Below, in pieces: positions 16,160 through 24,729 of a DNA stretch of 37,299 nt. Made by a program: the position numbers and the translations under genes. Origin of the DNA: Planctomycetota bacterium (GTDB lineage: Bacteria > Planctomycetota > Planctomycetia > Pirellulales > Pirellulaceae). The notes below the pieces were generated by a model. The model was not told the DNA's origin and made no database searches. It was given only the letters and a program-made list of their open reading frames with translations. Numbering within the stretch: position 1 is the stretch's first letter; the number at the start of each line of letters is the position of its first letter. The DNA lies in contig JAPLNJ010001055.1 of assembly GCA_026692885.1 (NCBI GenBank), forward strand, positions 1 through 37,299. Direction: 5' to 3'.

Positions 16160-19000
16160 ATGAAATACGAGCAATTGATTCTGCTGTGGCCGTGTCACGG
16201 ACTCGACGATTTTCCCACACATCACGAGGGTGACGATGCTCTCGGGCTGTTGGCCACGTGGTCCGCGATGTGGCACCCGGCGCTGTTGGCGTCGGCCCAG
16301 GCCATGCCAACTTGGTATCGGGCGTCAAACCCTCCTGAGTCGATAGCGAACAGGCTAATTGTCGTGCCTGGCCTGAGCGAAACGGAGTTACCGACGGATT
16401 TTGCTGAGCGAGCCCGAGAACAAGGGGCGGTGCTGATTCGCAACCAACTCGACCGCGAGGCGATCCTCGCGGCAGCTTTGTCGCAACTGGATGGCGGAGC
16501 CGGTGGTGTCGATCCGTCCGTGGCGGCCGATTTCCTGGCGTTGGGCTACTGCTTCTTGCAGGTTGAGCTACTGACTCGCCAGATGCGATACACCAGCAAC
16601 CTGGATCAATTCCACTTCGAGAAACAGGTCGTGGCTGCCGCTACCGCCGCGCTGGCAGGGGACGCCCAGACCGCGCGCGAGAAGCTGGGGGCGTGTTTCG
16701 ATCAATTGGCCGAAGAGCGGACGCATTACTACCCAGCCGAGGCCTTCCTGCTGGACGTGACGATGGTGGCCCCGACCACCCTCGGCGCGTCGCTGCGGAC
16801 GGAGGTGTCGCAGAGCACGGATACCAACCTCCTGTTGTCCGCCGCCTTGTCGGAATTGATGGCGCAGAACGAGCCTGAAACCGTGCAGGTCTTGCGGCAG
16901 GCCCTGGAGGAAAATCGGCTGGGGATTCTCGGCGGAGAGCACACCGAACGGCGGACGCCCCTGTTGTCCTGTGAGTCGTGGCTGGCGGAATTGCGGCGTG
17001 GCCTCGCGAGTTATGAGGCGCTCCTCGGATCTCGTCCCGCGGTTTTCGCCCGTCGGCGATTTGGGCTGGTGCCGATGTTGCCTCAAGTCCTTCAGCGACT
17101 CGGTTTCCAAGCGGCCCTGCACGCAACTTTCGAGGAGGGAGCGTTTCCGGAAGGCTCGCAGATTAAGATCCGCTGGGAAGGCTGTGACGGTACTGCGCTG
17201 GACGCGATCGCGAGGCCACCGGCCGATGCCACTAAACCCGCCACGTTTCTGCGTTTCTCGCTCCGTATGGGCGAGTCGATGGACATGGATCATGTGGCGA
17301 CGATGGGCTTGGCCCACTGGCCCGGGAAAACGAGTCCGTGGTACGAGGATCTTCGGCGCGTCGCCAAGTACTGCCCGGCACTTGGCAAGTTTGTCACCTT
17401 CGAGGAATACTTTCGCTGTACGGCCTTGTCCACGCAGCAGCAGCGATTCCAAGCGGATCAGTATCGTTCGCCGTACCTCCGGCAGGCGGTGGTCAGCGGG
17501 CAGTCCGATCCGATTTCCAATCTCGTACGCTATTGGCGCCGGCGGGCCGTTGGGGAGGCCGCCCAGTCGGCCCAAGCCCTGGTTGGCTTCCTCACCGGAA
17601 GAGCACCTCGCAGCGGCGACTCCGCGGAATTGGAGCAATGGTTATCCGCAGTCGACCAGGCTGAGGAAGGCGGCGGACAGGACGACCTTGACTCACGTTT
17701 GGACTCGGCACTGCAGATCGCCACGCAGCAGTTCGCCAATGCTTTACCTCGCGCGCAAACACCGGCGAAGGGCGGATATCTGCTGGTGAATCCGCACACC
17801 TTCGTGCGCCGCGTGGGACTGGAACTGCCCGATTTGGCGGCTCTGCCCGCGGTCACGAGACCCGTCTACGCAGCCGCCGAGAAGCGGGGGACGAAGTACG
17901 TGGTGGTCGACGTGCCGCCGATGGGATACGCATGGGTCGCCCCAGCTGGAACTTCCGCGTCAGCGGCCCAGACAGAACCGCTGCTGGCGGATGAATGTCT
18001 GCTGCGCAACGAATTCTTTGAAGCCCTGATCGATCCCAAGACAGGCGGCTTGCGCGTGCTGCGGCAGTACAATTCACGCACCAATCGTCTGTCTCAGCAA
18101 CTCGTCTTCCACTGGCCCGGTTCCGCGCCGGTGCAGTCTGGCAGCGGGCGGCAGGGTGGTGATCGCGGGGGAAACAATTCCGTCATGGTCTGCGACGGGG
18201 TGCAAACCACGGTGGCGACGCCCGTGCTGGGCGAAATCGTGTCTCATGGACGCTTGGTGGATCGCCAAGGAAAGCCGCTCGCGGGCTTTCGGCAGACCTA
18301 TCGCCTTTGGCGCGGCAGCCGTGTGCTGCAACTGCGGGTCGAGTTTGAGCCCCAGGTCGAATGCGAGGCCGATCCGTGGGAAAGCTATTTTGCTGCGCGG
18401 TTTGCGTGGGCCAACGAAGCGGCCGAATTGTACCGGAGCGTCAACGAAACTCGTCAGCCCACGACGGCCAAACGGTTCGAGGCGCCGCTGTACTTCGATA
18501 TTGTCGACGGCGAGACGCGCACGACGATTCTGAACGGCGGGATTCCTTTCCATCGTCGTCAAGGCTTACGGATGCTCGACAGTCTGTTGATTGTCCGTGG
18601 GGAACGCTGTCGGGATTTTCAGTTCGGTATCGGCTTCGATGTCAAACAGCCCCTGCAGGAATCGCTCAATCTGCTCGCGCCGCTGCCACGGGTCTTTCAA
18701 GCGGCACCGCCCCCCACCCCGAGTGAAAGCGGCTGGCTATTCCACCTGGATGCCAGGAATATTCTCGCCACGCATTGGGAACCGCTCGGTGACGAGACTT
18801 CCTTGGCTGGCTTCCGGGTGCGATTGCTGGAAATCTTCGGGCGTCCAGCCAAGGCCACGCTGAGCACCTTCCGTCCGGTCGCCTCCGCCCGCAAAATTAA
18901 CCATCTGGGCCAGTCCGAAGGCGACTGTTCGCTTCAGGACGGGCGGATTCAGGTCCAACTGGCCGCGCACCAGTGGGTGGAGCTCGAGGCGAAGTGGTAG
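16160..19000 (+). CDS. GH38-like large protein (alpha-mannosidase superfamily), possibly non-catalytic
   Basis: The 946-residue product has no obvious signal peptide. The central part (about 255-330) resembles GH38 enzymes: GILGGEHTERRTPLLSCESW is like the loop after the active-site strands, and SRPAVFARRRFGLVPMLPQV aligns with the region that in GH38 holds the nucleophile Asp (usually in a D-x-FG context). Here that position is occupied by Arg. The C-terminal half looks like the GH38 beta-sandwich domains (GYLLVNPHTFVRRVGLELPD; LRNEFFEALIDPKTGGLRVL). The N-terminus (LLWPCHGLDDFPTHHEGDDA) differs from the usual zinc-binding start. So the fold is likely, but the retaining mannosidase reaction is doubtful. 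Other members of the GH38/GH57-type fold are an alternative. No Shine-Dalgarno is clear at the chosen ATG. Confidence 0.65.
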   Translation: MKYEQLILLWPCHGLDDFPTHHEGDDALGLLATWSAMWHPALLASAQAMPTWYRASNPPESIANRLIVVPGLSETELPTDFAERAREQGAVLIRNQLDREAILAAALSQLDGGAGGVDPSVAADFLALGYCFLQVELLTRQMRYTSNLDQFHFEKQVVAAATAALAGDAQTAREKLGACFDQLAEERTHYYPAEAFLLDVTMVAPTTLGASLRTEVSQSTDTNLLLSAALSELMAQNEPETVQVLRQALEENRLGILGGEHTERRTPLLSCESWLAELRRGLASYEALLGSRPAVFARRRFGLVPMLPQVLQRLGFQAALHATFEEGAFPEGSQIKIRWEGCDGTALDAIARPPADATKPATFLRFSLRMGESMDMDHVATMGLAHWPGKTSPWYEDLRRVAKYCPALGKFVTFEEYFRCTALSTQQQRFQADQYRSPYLRQAVVSGQSDPISNLVRYWRRRAVGEAAQSAQALVGFLTGRAPRSGDSAELEQWLSAVDQAEEGGGQDDLDSRLDSALQIATQQFANALPRAQTPAKGGYLLVNPHTFVRRVGLELPDLAALPAVTRPVYAAAEKRGTKYVVVDVPPMGYAWVAPAGTSASAAQTEPLLADECLLRNEFFEALIDPKTGGLRVLRQYNSRTNRLSQQLVFHWPGSAPVQSGSGRQGGDRGGNNSVMVCDGVQTTVATPVLGEIVSHGRLVDRQGKPLAGFRQTYRLWRGSRVLQLRVEFEPQVECEADPWESYFAARFAWANEAAELYRSVNETRQPTTAKRFEAPLYFDIVDGETRTTILNGGIPFHRRQGLRMLDSLLIVRGERCRDFQFGIGFDVKQPLQESLNLLAPLPRVFQAAPPPTPSESGWLFHLDARNILATHWEPLGDETSLAGFRVRLLEIFGRPAKATLSTFRPVASARKINHLGQSEGDCSLQDGRIQVQLAAHQWVELEAKW

Positions 19001-19040
19001 GAACCATCGGGAGGACGAGGCTGGTATAAGGTGCCGAGTT

Positions 19041-19340
19041 ATGGAATTGGACGACGAACTGTGCCTGTGCTTCCACGTGACCAAGCGGAAGGTATTGAAT
19101 TACATCCGCCTCGAAAAGCCGCGGCGTGCCGGACAGCTCAGCGAGTGTTACGGCGCTGGCACTGGCTGCGGCTGGTGTCGCCGGTTCCTGCGACAACTGT
19201 TCGAGCAGGCCGCGGACGACCGGCAGAACCTGGAGTTGCCGACGGCCAACGCCTACGCGCACAGTCGAACACAGTACGTCCGCGAAGGCGGGGGTATCCC
19301 ACCGCCGGGAGCTACGCCCCTTGACGAGTCTACGAATTGA
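19041..19340 (+). CDS. BFD-like [2Fe-2S]-binding protein
   Basis: The 99-residue protein has the cysteine pattern of bacterioferritin-associated ferredoxin domains: C8-x-C10 and, after 32 residues, C43-x2-C46 (CLC ... GCGWC). An extra Cys at 36 lies in SECYGAGTGC. BFD domains bind a [2Fe-2S] cluster and pass electrons, for example to release iron from bacterioferritin, or they occur as modules of larger redox enzymes. The roughly 50 residues after the domain are polar with Pro at the end and look disordered. It begins 40 bp after the GH38-like gene and may share its transcript; no functional link is evident. Confidence 0.85.
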   Translation: MELDDELCLCFHVTKRKVLNYIRLEKPRRAGQLSECYGAGTGCGWCRRFLRQLFEQAADDRQNLELPTANAYAHSRTQYVREGGGIPPPGATPLDESTN

Positions 19341-19601
19341 CCGGGGACCTTGTCGCCTTATCGATCCTGGGGCGGGCTGGGCTTCCCGAATTTTGTCAGG
19401 GTGCCCCTGCAGCCAGCCTCCAGCGCCAGGAGGACTATGTCGAGACTTGTTTGGCGCAGGAGACTGCGCTAGGCGTGGTTCGACGAAAGTCGCGTGCGAG
19501 CCGCCCCCGCGAACCACGCGGTGATGAGCAAGTGCCGCGTCCGGATCCAAACGGAAGCGGCCACGAGCTGCGGGACGGGACCGCTTTGCGGTTCGGGAGG
19601 T

Positions 19602-20219
19602 CTAGCCGGTGGTATTCACGACGTTGCCGACAGTGTTCAAGTCGGTCATGAGCGTGACCAGATCACCTGCCACTTTGGGGTTTGAATTGGCCAAAGACTG
19701 CAGCGCGTCCAGCAGATCTTTTGCCGAGGAACCGGTCGACTGCGAGCTGGACACGGACTGAAGCAGGGTACTCAGCGCGTCCGCAAAAGAAGCTTGCGTC
19801 GAATTTGCAACGCCATCGTCGGCGTCACCATCGTTGCCCTTCGCGTGATGCCCGTGATGTGCACGCGATGCACCATTGGCCTGGCCAACACTTTCCATGT
19901 CCTGCTGAAGCTTCGCGAACGCTTTTTGCGCTCCGCTGAGGTCATTGGCGCTCAACGCGCTCGATAACGCCTGCATGTCCTGTGCGAGCAGGGAGTTGGA
20001 TTGCCCTAGTTGAGACAGGATTGACTTCGGATTAGCGGAACCCTGTGCGCCGCTCACCAATTGCTGGAGCGATGCGAAGGCCGATTGTGCGCCGCTGAGA
20101 TCGCCGTTCAGCAGGGCGTTTTCCAGGCCCCTGAAGTTCTGGCGGAAACTCGCCCGAGAACTGCTCGTCTGCGAAACAAACGTCTGGGAGGATGCGTTAC
20201 CGAGAGCTTGAACCGTCAT
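19602..20219 (-). CDS. Ser/Ala/Gln-rich protein with duplicated DLSGAQ-AFA motif
   Basis: The 205-residue product has no membrane helix or classical signal peptide. Two helical units share the pattern L-x-NGDLSGAQSAFASLQQL (about residues 34-53) and L-SANDLSGAQKAFAKLQQD (about 85-104), a duplication found in small bacterial proteins of unknown function. A His-rich patch (RAHHGHHAKGNDGDAD, about 118-133) could bind metal. The composition (many S, A, Q, N, T, no Cys) suggests a secreted or surface-associated protein, but no export signal was found. ATG 20219 is chosen because AGGAG ends 6 nt upstream; the frame continues upstream without a better site. It is convergent with the BFD-like gene across a 260-bp gap in which I see no gene. 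Confidence 0.65.
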   Translation of the reverse strand: MTVQALGNASSQTFVSQTSSSRASFRQNFRGLENALLNGDLSGAQSAFASLQQLVSGAQGSANPKSILSQLGQSNSLLAQDMQALSSALSANDLSGAQKAFAKLQQDMESVGQANGASRAHHGHHAKGNDGDADDGVANSTQASFADALSTLLQSVSSSQSTGSSAKDLLDALQSLANSNPKVAGDLVTLMTDLNTVGNVVNTTG

Positions 20220-20344
20220 AAGCGACTCCTGGTGATAAAGCGAACAACACGCGGACCCAATAACCAACCAAACCCGAGAGGGAAGGAGCATCCAACGACC
20301 TCTCGGAAAATATCCTAGATACCAGGACGGATGCAACCCGCCGA

Positions 20345-20365
20345 TGTCACACCTTTTTTGTGACA
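20345..20365. promoter_or_regulatory. TGTCACA-N7-TGTGACA palindrome
   Basis: A perfect 7-bp inverted repeat with a 7-nt T-rich spacer lies about 125 bp upstream of the Ser/Ala-rich protein gene. It could be an operator for a dimeric regulator, or a small hairpin. It is not the CRP order (TGTGA-N6-TCACA). No binding protein can be named. Confidence 0.35.
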
Positions 20366-20579
20366 ATTGGTCTATTTTTTGAGAAAATCCCGAGTGAGGC
20401 GGCAGTTCCTCCGCCACATCCTCGGCGGCTTGATTGCTCGCGCATGCCCCAACCTGTCCGATTTGCGGAAGAAGGTGATGTAGATTGCTATCGAAGTGTC
20501 CCCCCGCACGGCGATCTAAGTTAAATCAATATTGACACTTACGCATCGGTGTAAGGTCTTGCTCATACGCTCCGACAGG

Positions 20580-20608
20580 TTGACCCTGGAAGGAAGGAGT
20601 TATAGTAT
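20580..20608 (+). promoter_or_regulatory. Candidate sigma70 promoter for bioF
   Basis: TTGACC (20580-20585), a 17-bp spacer and TAGTAT (20603-20608). Transcription from here would place the long palindromic repeat at 20612-20739 in the bioF 5' leader. Confidence 0.45.
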
Positions 20609-20611
20609 GTC

Positions 20612-20739
20612 GGCCTTGATCGGAGCGTTGCGACTCGTTAGCGCGAAGCGTCAGCGAAAATGAGATGCGTTTCCTCGCTGACGCTTCGCGCTCCCGGTGA
20701 TCCGCTGCTATTGTTTTGCGCAACGTTCCGATCAAGGCC
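20612..20739. repeat. Full copy of nested palindromic repeat (TTGATCGGAACGTTGCGC family)
   Basis: This 128-bp element has terminal inverted repeats of 21 bp with one mismatch (20612-20632 and 20719-20739, GGCCTTGATCGG...) and an inner perfect 18-bp inverted repeat (20640-20657 and 20675-20692, AGCGCGAAGCGTCAGCGA). It resembles a MITE or compound REP element. Related copies are at 8834-8873 and 28005-28113. Translated in any frame it gives spurious peptides such as IGTLRKTIAADHR. Confidence 0.85.
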
Positions 20740-20760
20740 CCTGATTACCTCACCCACCCC

Positions 20761-21930
20761 ATGCCTCACAACTCGCTCCGTTGGATCGATACCGAGTTGG
20801 CCACGCTGGAGGCTCTGAATCTGCGGCGGCGATTGACCGTGCGCACGGGGCCACAGTCGCCCGCTGTCATCGACATGGACGGCCGCCAGTTGGTGAACTT
20901 TGGGTCGAACGATTACCTGGGGCTGGCGGCCGGGTCGCTGAGCGATGCCGTCCAACGGGCCGTCGCGAGCGTCGGCTGGGGCGCTGGTGCCAGTCCCTTG
21001 GTCACGGGCCGCGGTACGCTGCACGCAGAACTCGAACGCCAACTGGCTGAGTTCGAAGGTACCGAAGCAGCGTTGCTCTTCCCGTCCGGCTTTGCCGCCA
21101 ATCTCGGTACGATCGCGGCGATGGTCGGTCCCGGTGACGTTATCTTCAGCGACGCCAAGAATCACGCCAGCATCATTGATGGCTGTCGGCTATCCGGCGC
21201 ACGAATCCAAGTCTACCCGCATGCGAACGCCGACGCTTTGCGCCAACTCATCCGCCAAGCCGACAAGTCTCGCCGCCGGCTGATCGTGACGGACGGCTTG
21301 TTCAGCATGGACGGCGATCTGGCGCCGCTGGTTCAATTGGCGGCCTTGGCCGAGCAATCGGACGCCATGTTGATGGTGGACGAGGCCCATGCCACGGGCG
21401 TGTTCGGCGAGCACGGCCGGGGCGTCGCCGAGCACTTGGGCGTGGAGGGGGCGATCGACATTCGCGTGGGGACCCTGAGCAAGGCCCTGGGCTCGATCGG
21501 CGGTTTTGTGGCAGGATCGCAGCGGCTGATGGACTGGCTGACGAACCGGGCGCGGCCCTACGTGTACTCGACGGCCCCACCGGAAGCGATCGCGGCCGCG
21601 GCGCTGGAGGCGTTGCGTCTTGTCCGGGCGGAACCGGAGCGCCGGACAACCTTGCTGACGCGGGCGGCCCGCTTGCGGCAGCAACTGCAACAGGCCGGCT
21701 GGTCCACCGGCAATTCGATGAGTCAGATCGTTCCGATCCTCATCGGCCACCCGCTGCGCACGACGCAGATCTCGGCGGTCCTGCGAGAGCGAGGATTTCT
21801 GATCCCGGGCATCCGCCCGCCAACCGTGCCGGAGGGTGAATCCTTGCTACGCATCAGCCTGAGTTACGCCCATACGGACGAGATGCTCGATCGTCTCGTC
21901 ACGGAACTCGCTCAACTTGAAGTGCGGTGA
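20761..21930 (+). CDS. bioF: 8-amino-7-oxononanoate synthase (or related AOS-family enzyme)
   Basis: This PLP enzyme condenses pimeloyl-thioester with L-alanine in biotin synthesis. It shows the alpha-oxoamine synthase features: VNFGSNDYLGLA near the N-terminus, GWGAGASPLVTGRGTLHAELE, FSDAKNHASIIDGCRLSGA, DEAHATGVFGEHGRG, and the PLP lysine K241 in VGTLSKALGSIGG. The 389-residue length is typical. The ATG at 20761 is chosen; an upstream in-frame TTG (20716) lies inside the palindromic repeat and is unlikely. No clear Shine-Dalgarno is present. The last codons and the stop lie in another repeat (21921-21945). No other biotin gene is nearby, so 2-amino-3-ketobutyrate CoA ligase or another AOS member cannot be fully excluded. 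Confidence 0.88.
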   Translation: MPHNSLRWIDTELATLEALNLRRRLTVRTGPQSPAVIDMDGRQLVNFGSNDYLGLAAGSLSDAVQRAVASVGWGAGASPLVTGRGTLHAELERQLAEFEGTEAALLFPSGFAANLGTIAAMVGPGDVIFSDAKNHASIIDGCRLSGARIQVYPHANADALRQLIRQADKSRRRLIVTDGLFSMDGDLAPLVQLAALAEQSDAMLMVDEAHATGVFGEHGRGVAEHLGVEGAIDIRVGTLSKALGSIGGFVAGSQRLMDWLTNRARPYVYSTAPPEAIAAAALEALRLVRAEPERRTTLLTRAARLRQQLQQAGWSTGNSMSQIVPILIGHPLRTTQISAVLRERGFLIPGIRPPTVPEGESLLRISLSYAHTDEMLDRLVTELAQLEVR

Positions 21931-21945
21931 CTTGTCGCCGCTTTT
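21921..21945. repeat. AGTGCGGTGACTTGTCGCCGCTTTT repeat, copy 1
   Basis: An imperfect palindrome (GCGG ... CCGC) lies at the end of bioF and supplies its final codons and TGA stop. A second copy with the same frame of conserved bases is at 24675-24700. Confidence 0.65.
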
Positions 21946-22011
21946 CAAGACGCTCCGAACTCTTCCGGCAGTAGCAGCAAACAGTTCTCGATGTTGTCCG
22001 TGTCGACCTGC

Positions 22012-22941
22012 TCACACGTCGCAGACGCGGACGGCATGGCGCAAGGCGGCCAGCTTGTCGGGCCACGTCGGAATGAACTCCAGGGACACATACCCGGCGT
22101 ATCCGGTGTCCAGGATCGCGCGCAGCACGGCCGGGTAGTTGACCTCCTGAGTGTCGTCCAACTCGCTGCGGCCCGGCACACCGGCGACATGGTAGTGGCC
22201 GATGTAGTCCTTGAATTGCCGGATCCGCCGGATCACGTCGCCGTTCATGATCTGCACGTGATAGACGTCGAACAGGAGTTTCATCCGCGGCGAGTCGACC
22301 CGCTGAATTAAATCGATGCAGCGTTGGAAGTCGTCGCCAAAATAGCCCGGATGACCTTTCATCGGGTGCGAATCGTCACGCGTGTTCAGGAGCTCCAGGC
22401 AGAGACTAACGCCCTGCTCTTCGGCGTATCCGATCACTTGTTTCCAGCAATCCACGCAGTTGCGAGCGCCCTGTTCATCGCTGACGCCAGGCTCTCGCAT
22501 GCCGGTGAAGGTGATGACCTTGGAGCAGCCCCACCGGACGGCCAAGTCGATGGCGGCCCGCAGTTTCTCGATGCAAAAGGCATGATTCGCTTGGCTGAAC
22601 GGCCCTTTCGCGAAGCCGTGGCCGCCGGTCATGGTGACCTGCATGCCCAGTTCCCGTAGCAGCGGGTAGTGCTCCTGGCCGACATCCATGGCGGATACGC
22701 CCAGGCGGTGGCAGGCCCGGATCAGTTGCTCGGCGGGCATCGGCGCAAAGCACCAGTGGTAGACGGACAACTTGATCCGCCCGTGCTGAATCCGATAGTC
22801 CTCGGGCGGAACATCGGGTGGGACCTCGGCGGTGGCTGCCTGGCTCCTGGGTGCCAGTAGGGCGCCCGTGCAAGCCGCCGCTGCGCCGGCGAAGAAACCG
22901 CGGCGGGAAAAGGTGCTCGAATCGCATGTCGCACGCTGCAT
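22012..22941 (-). CDS. Tat-exported xylose-isomerase-like TIM-barrel protein (hydroxypyruvate isomerase-like)
   Basis: The 309-residue product has a twin-arginine signal (SRRGFFAGAAAACTGALLAP) and then an AP-endonuclease-2/xylose-isomerase-like TIM barrel. Metal-binding strands can be recognised: CLELLNTRDD (Glu), LLFDVYHVQIMNGD (Asp and His), IGHYHVAGVPGRSE (His) and YVSLEFIP (Glu). The pattern is closest to hydroxypyruvate isomerase (Hyi) family members. These enzymes isomerise or epimerise sugars and small keto-acids; an exported version suggests a periplasmic substrate, which is not known. AAAGGAG precedes the ATG by 8 nt. It is divergent from rhamnulokinase with 211 bp between the starts, which fits a sugar-use role. 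Confidence 0.85.
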   Translation of the reverse strand: MQRATCDSSTFSRRGFFAGAAAACTGALLAPRSQAATAEVPPDVPPEDYRIQHGRIKLSVYHWCFAPMPAEQLIRACHRLGVSAMDVGQEHYPLLRELGMQVTMTGGHGFAKGPFSQANHAFCIEKLRAAIDLAVRWGCSKVITFTGMREPGVSDEQGARNCVDCWKQVIGYAEEQGVSLCLELLNTRDDSHPMKGHPGYFGDDFQRCIDLIQRVDSPRMKLLFDVYHVQIMNGDVIRRIRQFKDYIGHYHVAGVPGRSELDDTQEVNYPAVLRAILDTGYAGYVSLEFIPTWPDKLAALRHAVRVCDV

Positions 22942-23060
22942 GACGAAAACTCCTTTCGACGTGGTGTGATCGAATCGTTCGGGTGGACCCTGTTCCAGAC
23001 GTTCATTATACAGACCTCTTGACGGTCGCGGTTGGGTGCATCACTATCTCATTTTCAGTG

Positions 23061-23128
23061 GGTCAGGCTTTCCAGCCTGACGTCCTTCGAAGCATGTCGT
23101 AACCCATGTCAGGCTGGAAAGCCTGACC
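23061..23128. repeat. Perfect 21-bp palindrome (GGTCAGGCTTTCCAGCCTGAC type)
   Basis: Arms 23061-23081 and 23108-23128 are perfect reverse complements with a 26-nt loop; each arm is itself partly palindromic. It lies just upstream of rhaB, in the divergent region with the TIM-barrel gene. I know this type as a dispersed repeat of planctomycetes. Confidence 0.85.
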
Positions 23129-23152
23129 TACTTGGCAACTCAGGTGCTGATC

Positions 23153-24655
23153 ATGGCAGGCAACAACCAGCAGAAGGTCTTTCTAGCGGTCGATCTGGGG
23201 GCTTCCGGCGGGCGCGTGGTCGCCGGATTGTTTGACGGGGAGCGGTTGTCCCTGGAAGAAGTTCACCGTTTCGAAAACGGCGGCGTATTCCTAGCGGGTC
23301 GGATGGTCTGGGACTTCGTCGGCCTGTGGACTCGCATCCAACAGGGCCTGCAAGCTGCAGCGGCTAAGTATGGCGAGGGTGTGGTCAGCGTGGGCGTGGA
23401 CACCTGGGGCGTGGATTTCGGCCTGCTCGGCCGCCATGACGAATTGCTCGGCATACCCTACCACTATCGCGACCGCCGCACCGCGGGGATCTACGACCGG
23501 GCCTTCCCGATCGTCAGCCGCGACGAGATCTTCGCTCAAACAGGTCTGCAGTTCATGGAGCTGAATACGCTGTTCCAACTCGTGGCCATGAAACTGCAGG
23601 ACTCGCCCCTGTTGGACAACGCGCAACGCCTGCTGATGATGCCGGACCTGTTCCACTGGCTGATGACCGGCGAGAAGGCCAACGAGTACACGGATGTCTC
23701 CACGACCCAGATGTATAATCCGCTGACGAAAGACTGGGCTCGGCCGATGCTGGAGAAGTTCGGTATCCCGACGCACATCTTGGGCAAGATCGTCCCGCCC
23801 GGTACACGTCTGGGACCGTTGCAGGCGAGCGTCGCGGAGGCCACGGGCCTGCGTGGTGTCCAAGTCGTCCTGCCCGGCTCGCACGACACGGCCAGCGCCG
23901 TGATGGCGGTGCCCGCGGCCAGTGTTTCGGGATCACAGCCCGACTGGTGCTACATCAGCAGCGGCACTTGGTCGTTAATGGGCGTCGAATCGCCGGTGCC
24001 GGTGGTCAACGATAAGTGTCGCGAATTGAATTTCACGAACGAGGGCGGCGTCGGCGACACGATTCGGTTGTTGAAGAACATCGCCGGCTTGTGGTTGGTC
24101 CAGGAATGCCGTCGGGTCTGGAAGCAGGAAGGCCGCGACTTTGGCTGGGAGGAACTGGTTCGCCGGGCCGGCGAAGCCAAGCCGCTGGTGTCGTTGGTCG
24201 CACCGGACGATAGTTCGTTTGTGGCGCCCAAGGATATGCCGGCGGCGATCCGCGAGTATTGCCAGCGTACGGGCCAGCCAGTACCGCAGACCGAGGGCGA
24301 AGTGATCCGGAGCGTGCTCGAAAGCCTGGCGCTGCGTTACCGCATGGTGCTGGGCTGGCTGGAGGATTTGACGGGACAGCAGTTGCAGACGATCCACATC
24401 GTGGGCGGCGGGACGCAAAATCGGCTGTTGTGCCAGATGGCCGCTGACGCCTGTAACCGCCGCGTCGTCGCCGGTCCCATCGAGGCGACCGCGATCGGCA
24501 ACGTCATGATGCAAGCGGTCTCCAGTGGCGATGTGGCTTCAATCGCTCAAGCTCGCGAAGTCATCCGCCGCAGCTTCGACGTGGAAGAATACACGCCGGA
24601 CAACCCGCAGCCCTGGCACGACGCCTACGGGCGATTCGCCCAACTGGCCTCGTAG
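23153..24655 (+). CDS. rhaB: Rhamnulokinase
   Basis: This FGGY-family sugar kinase phosphorylates L-rhamnulose to L-rhamnulose 1-phosphate. The 500-residue product shows the ATPase phosphate-1 loop AVDLGASGGRVV at the N-terminus, VGVDTWGVDFGLLG, MPDLFHWLMTGEKANEYTDVSTTQMYNP (typical of RhaB), a GSHDTASAV segment and the C-terminal FGGY-like IHIVGGGTQNRLLCQMAADA. ATG 23153 is chosen (AGGTG 6 nt upstream); the frame also holds a TTG at 23132. No rhaA or rhaD is in the window, but the rhamnose symporter gene lies 6 kb away. A related deoxysugar such as fuculose is an alternative substrate. Confidence 0.92.
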   Translation: MAGNNQQKVFLAVDLGASGGRVVAGLFDGERLSLEEVHRFENGGVFLAGRMVWDFVGLWTRIQQGLQAAAAKYGEGVVSVGVDTWGVDFGLLGRHDELLGIPYHYRDRRTAGIYDRAFPIVSRDEIFAQTGLQFMELNTLFQLVAMKLQDSPLLDNAQRLLMMPDLFHWLMTGEKANEYTDVSTTQMYNPLTKDWARPMLEKFGIPTHILGKIVPPGTRLGPLQASVAEATGLRGVQVVLPGSHDTASAVMAVPAASVSGSQPDWCYISSGTWSLMGVESPVPVVNDKCRELNFTNEGGVGDTIRLLKNIAGLWLVQECRRVWKQEGRDFGWEELVRRAGEAKPLVSLVAPDDSSFVAPKDMPAAIREYCQRTGQPVPQTEGEVIRSVLESLALRYRMVLGWLEDLTGQQLQTIHIVGGGTQNRLLCQMAADACNRRVVAGPIEATAIGNVMMQAVSSGDVASIAQAREVIRRSFDVEEYTPDNPQPWHDAYGRFAQLAS

Positions 24656-24674
24656 GACCCGCCTGCCAATTTGG

Positions 24675-24700
24675 AGTGCGGTGGCTGGACACCGCTTTGG
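24675..24700. repeat. AGTGCGGTGGCTGGACACCGCTTTGG repeat, copy 2
   Basis: A palindrome with arms GCGGTG/CACCGC lies in the 74-bp gap between the convergent rhaB and uvrB. It is related to the element at the end of bioF (21921-21945). Confidence 0.65.
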
Positions 24701-24729
24701 CTGTGTCTTTCGCGGACGACGGTGCCCGC

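Noticed and set aside
19337..19651. Plus-strand frame after the BFD-like gene
   Set aside because: No ribosome site or recognisable motif, it overlaps the end of the convergent gene, and its composition is like that of shadow frames.
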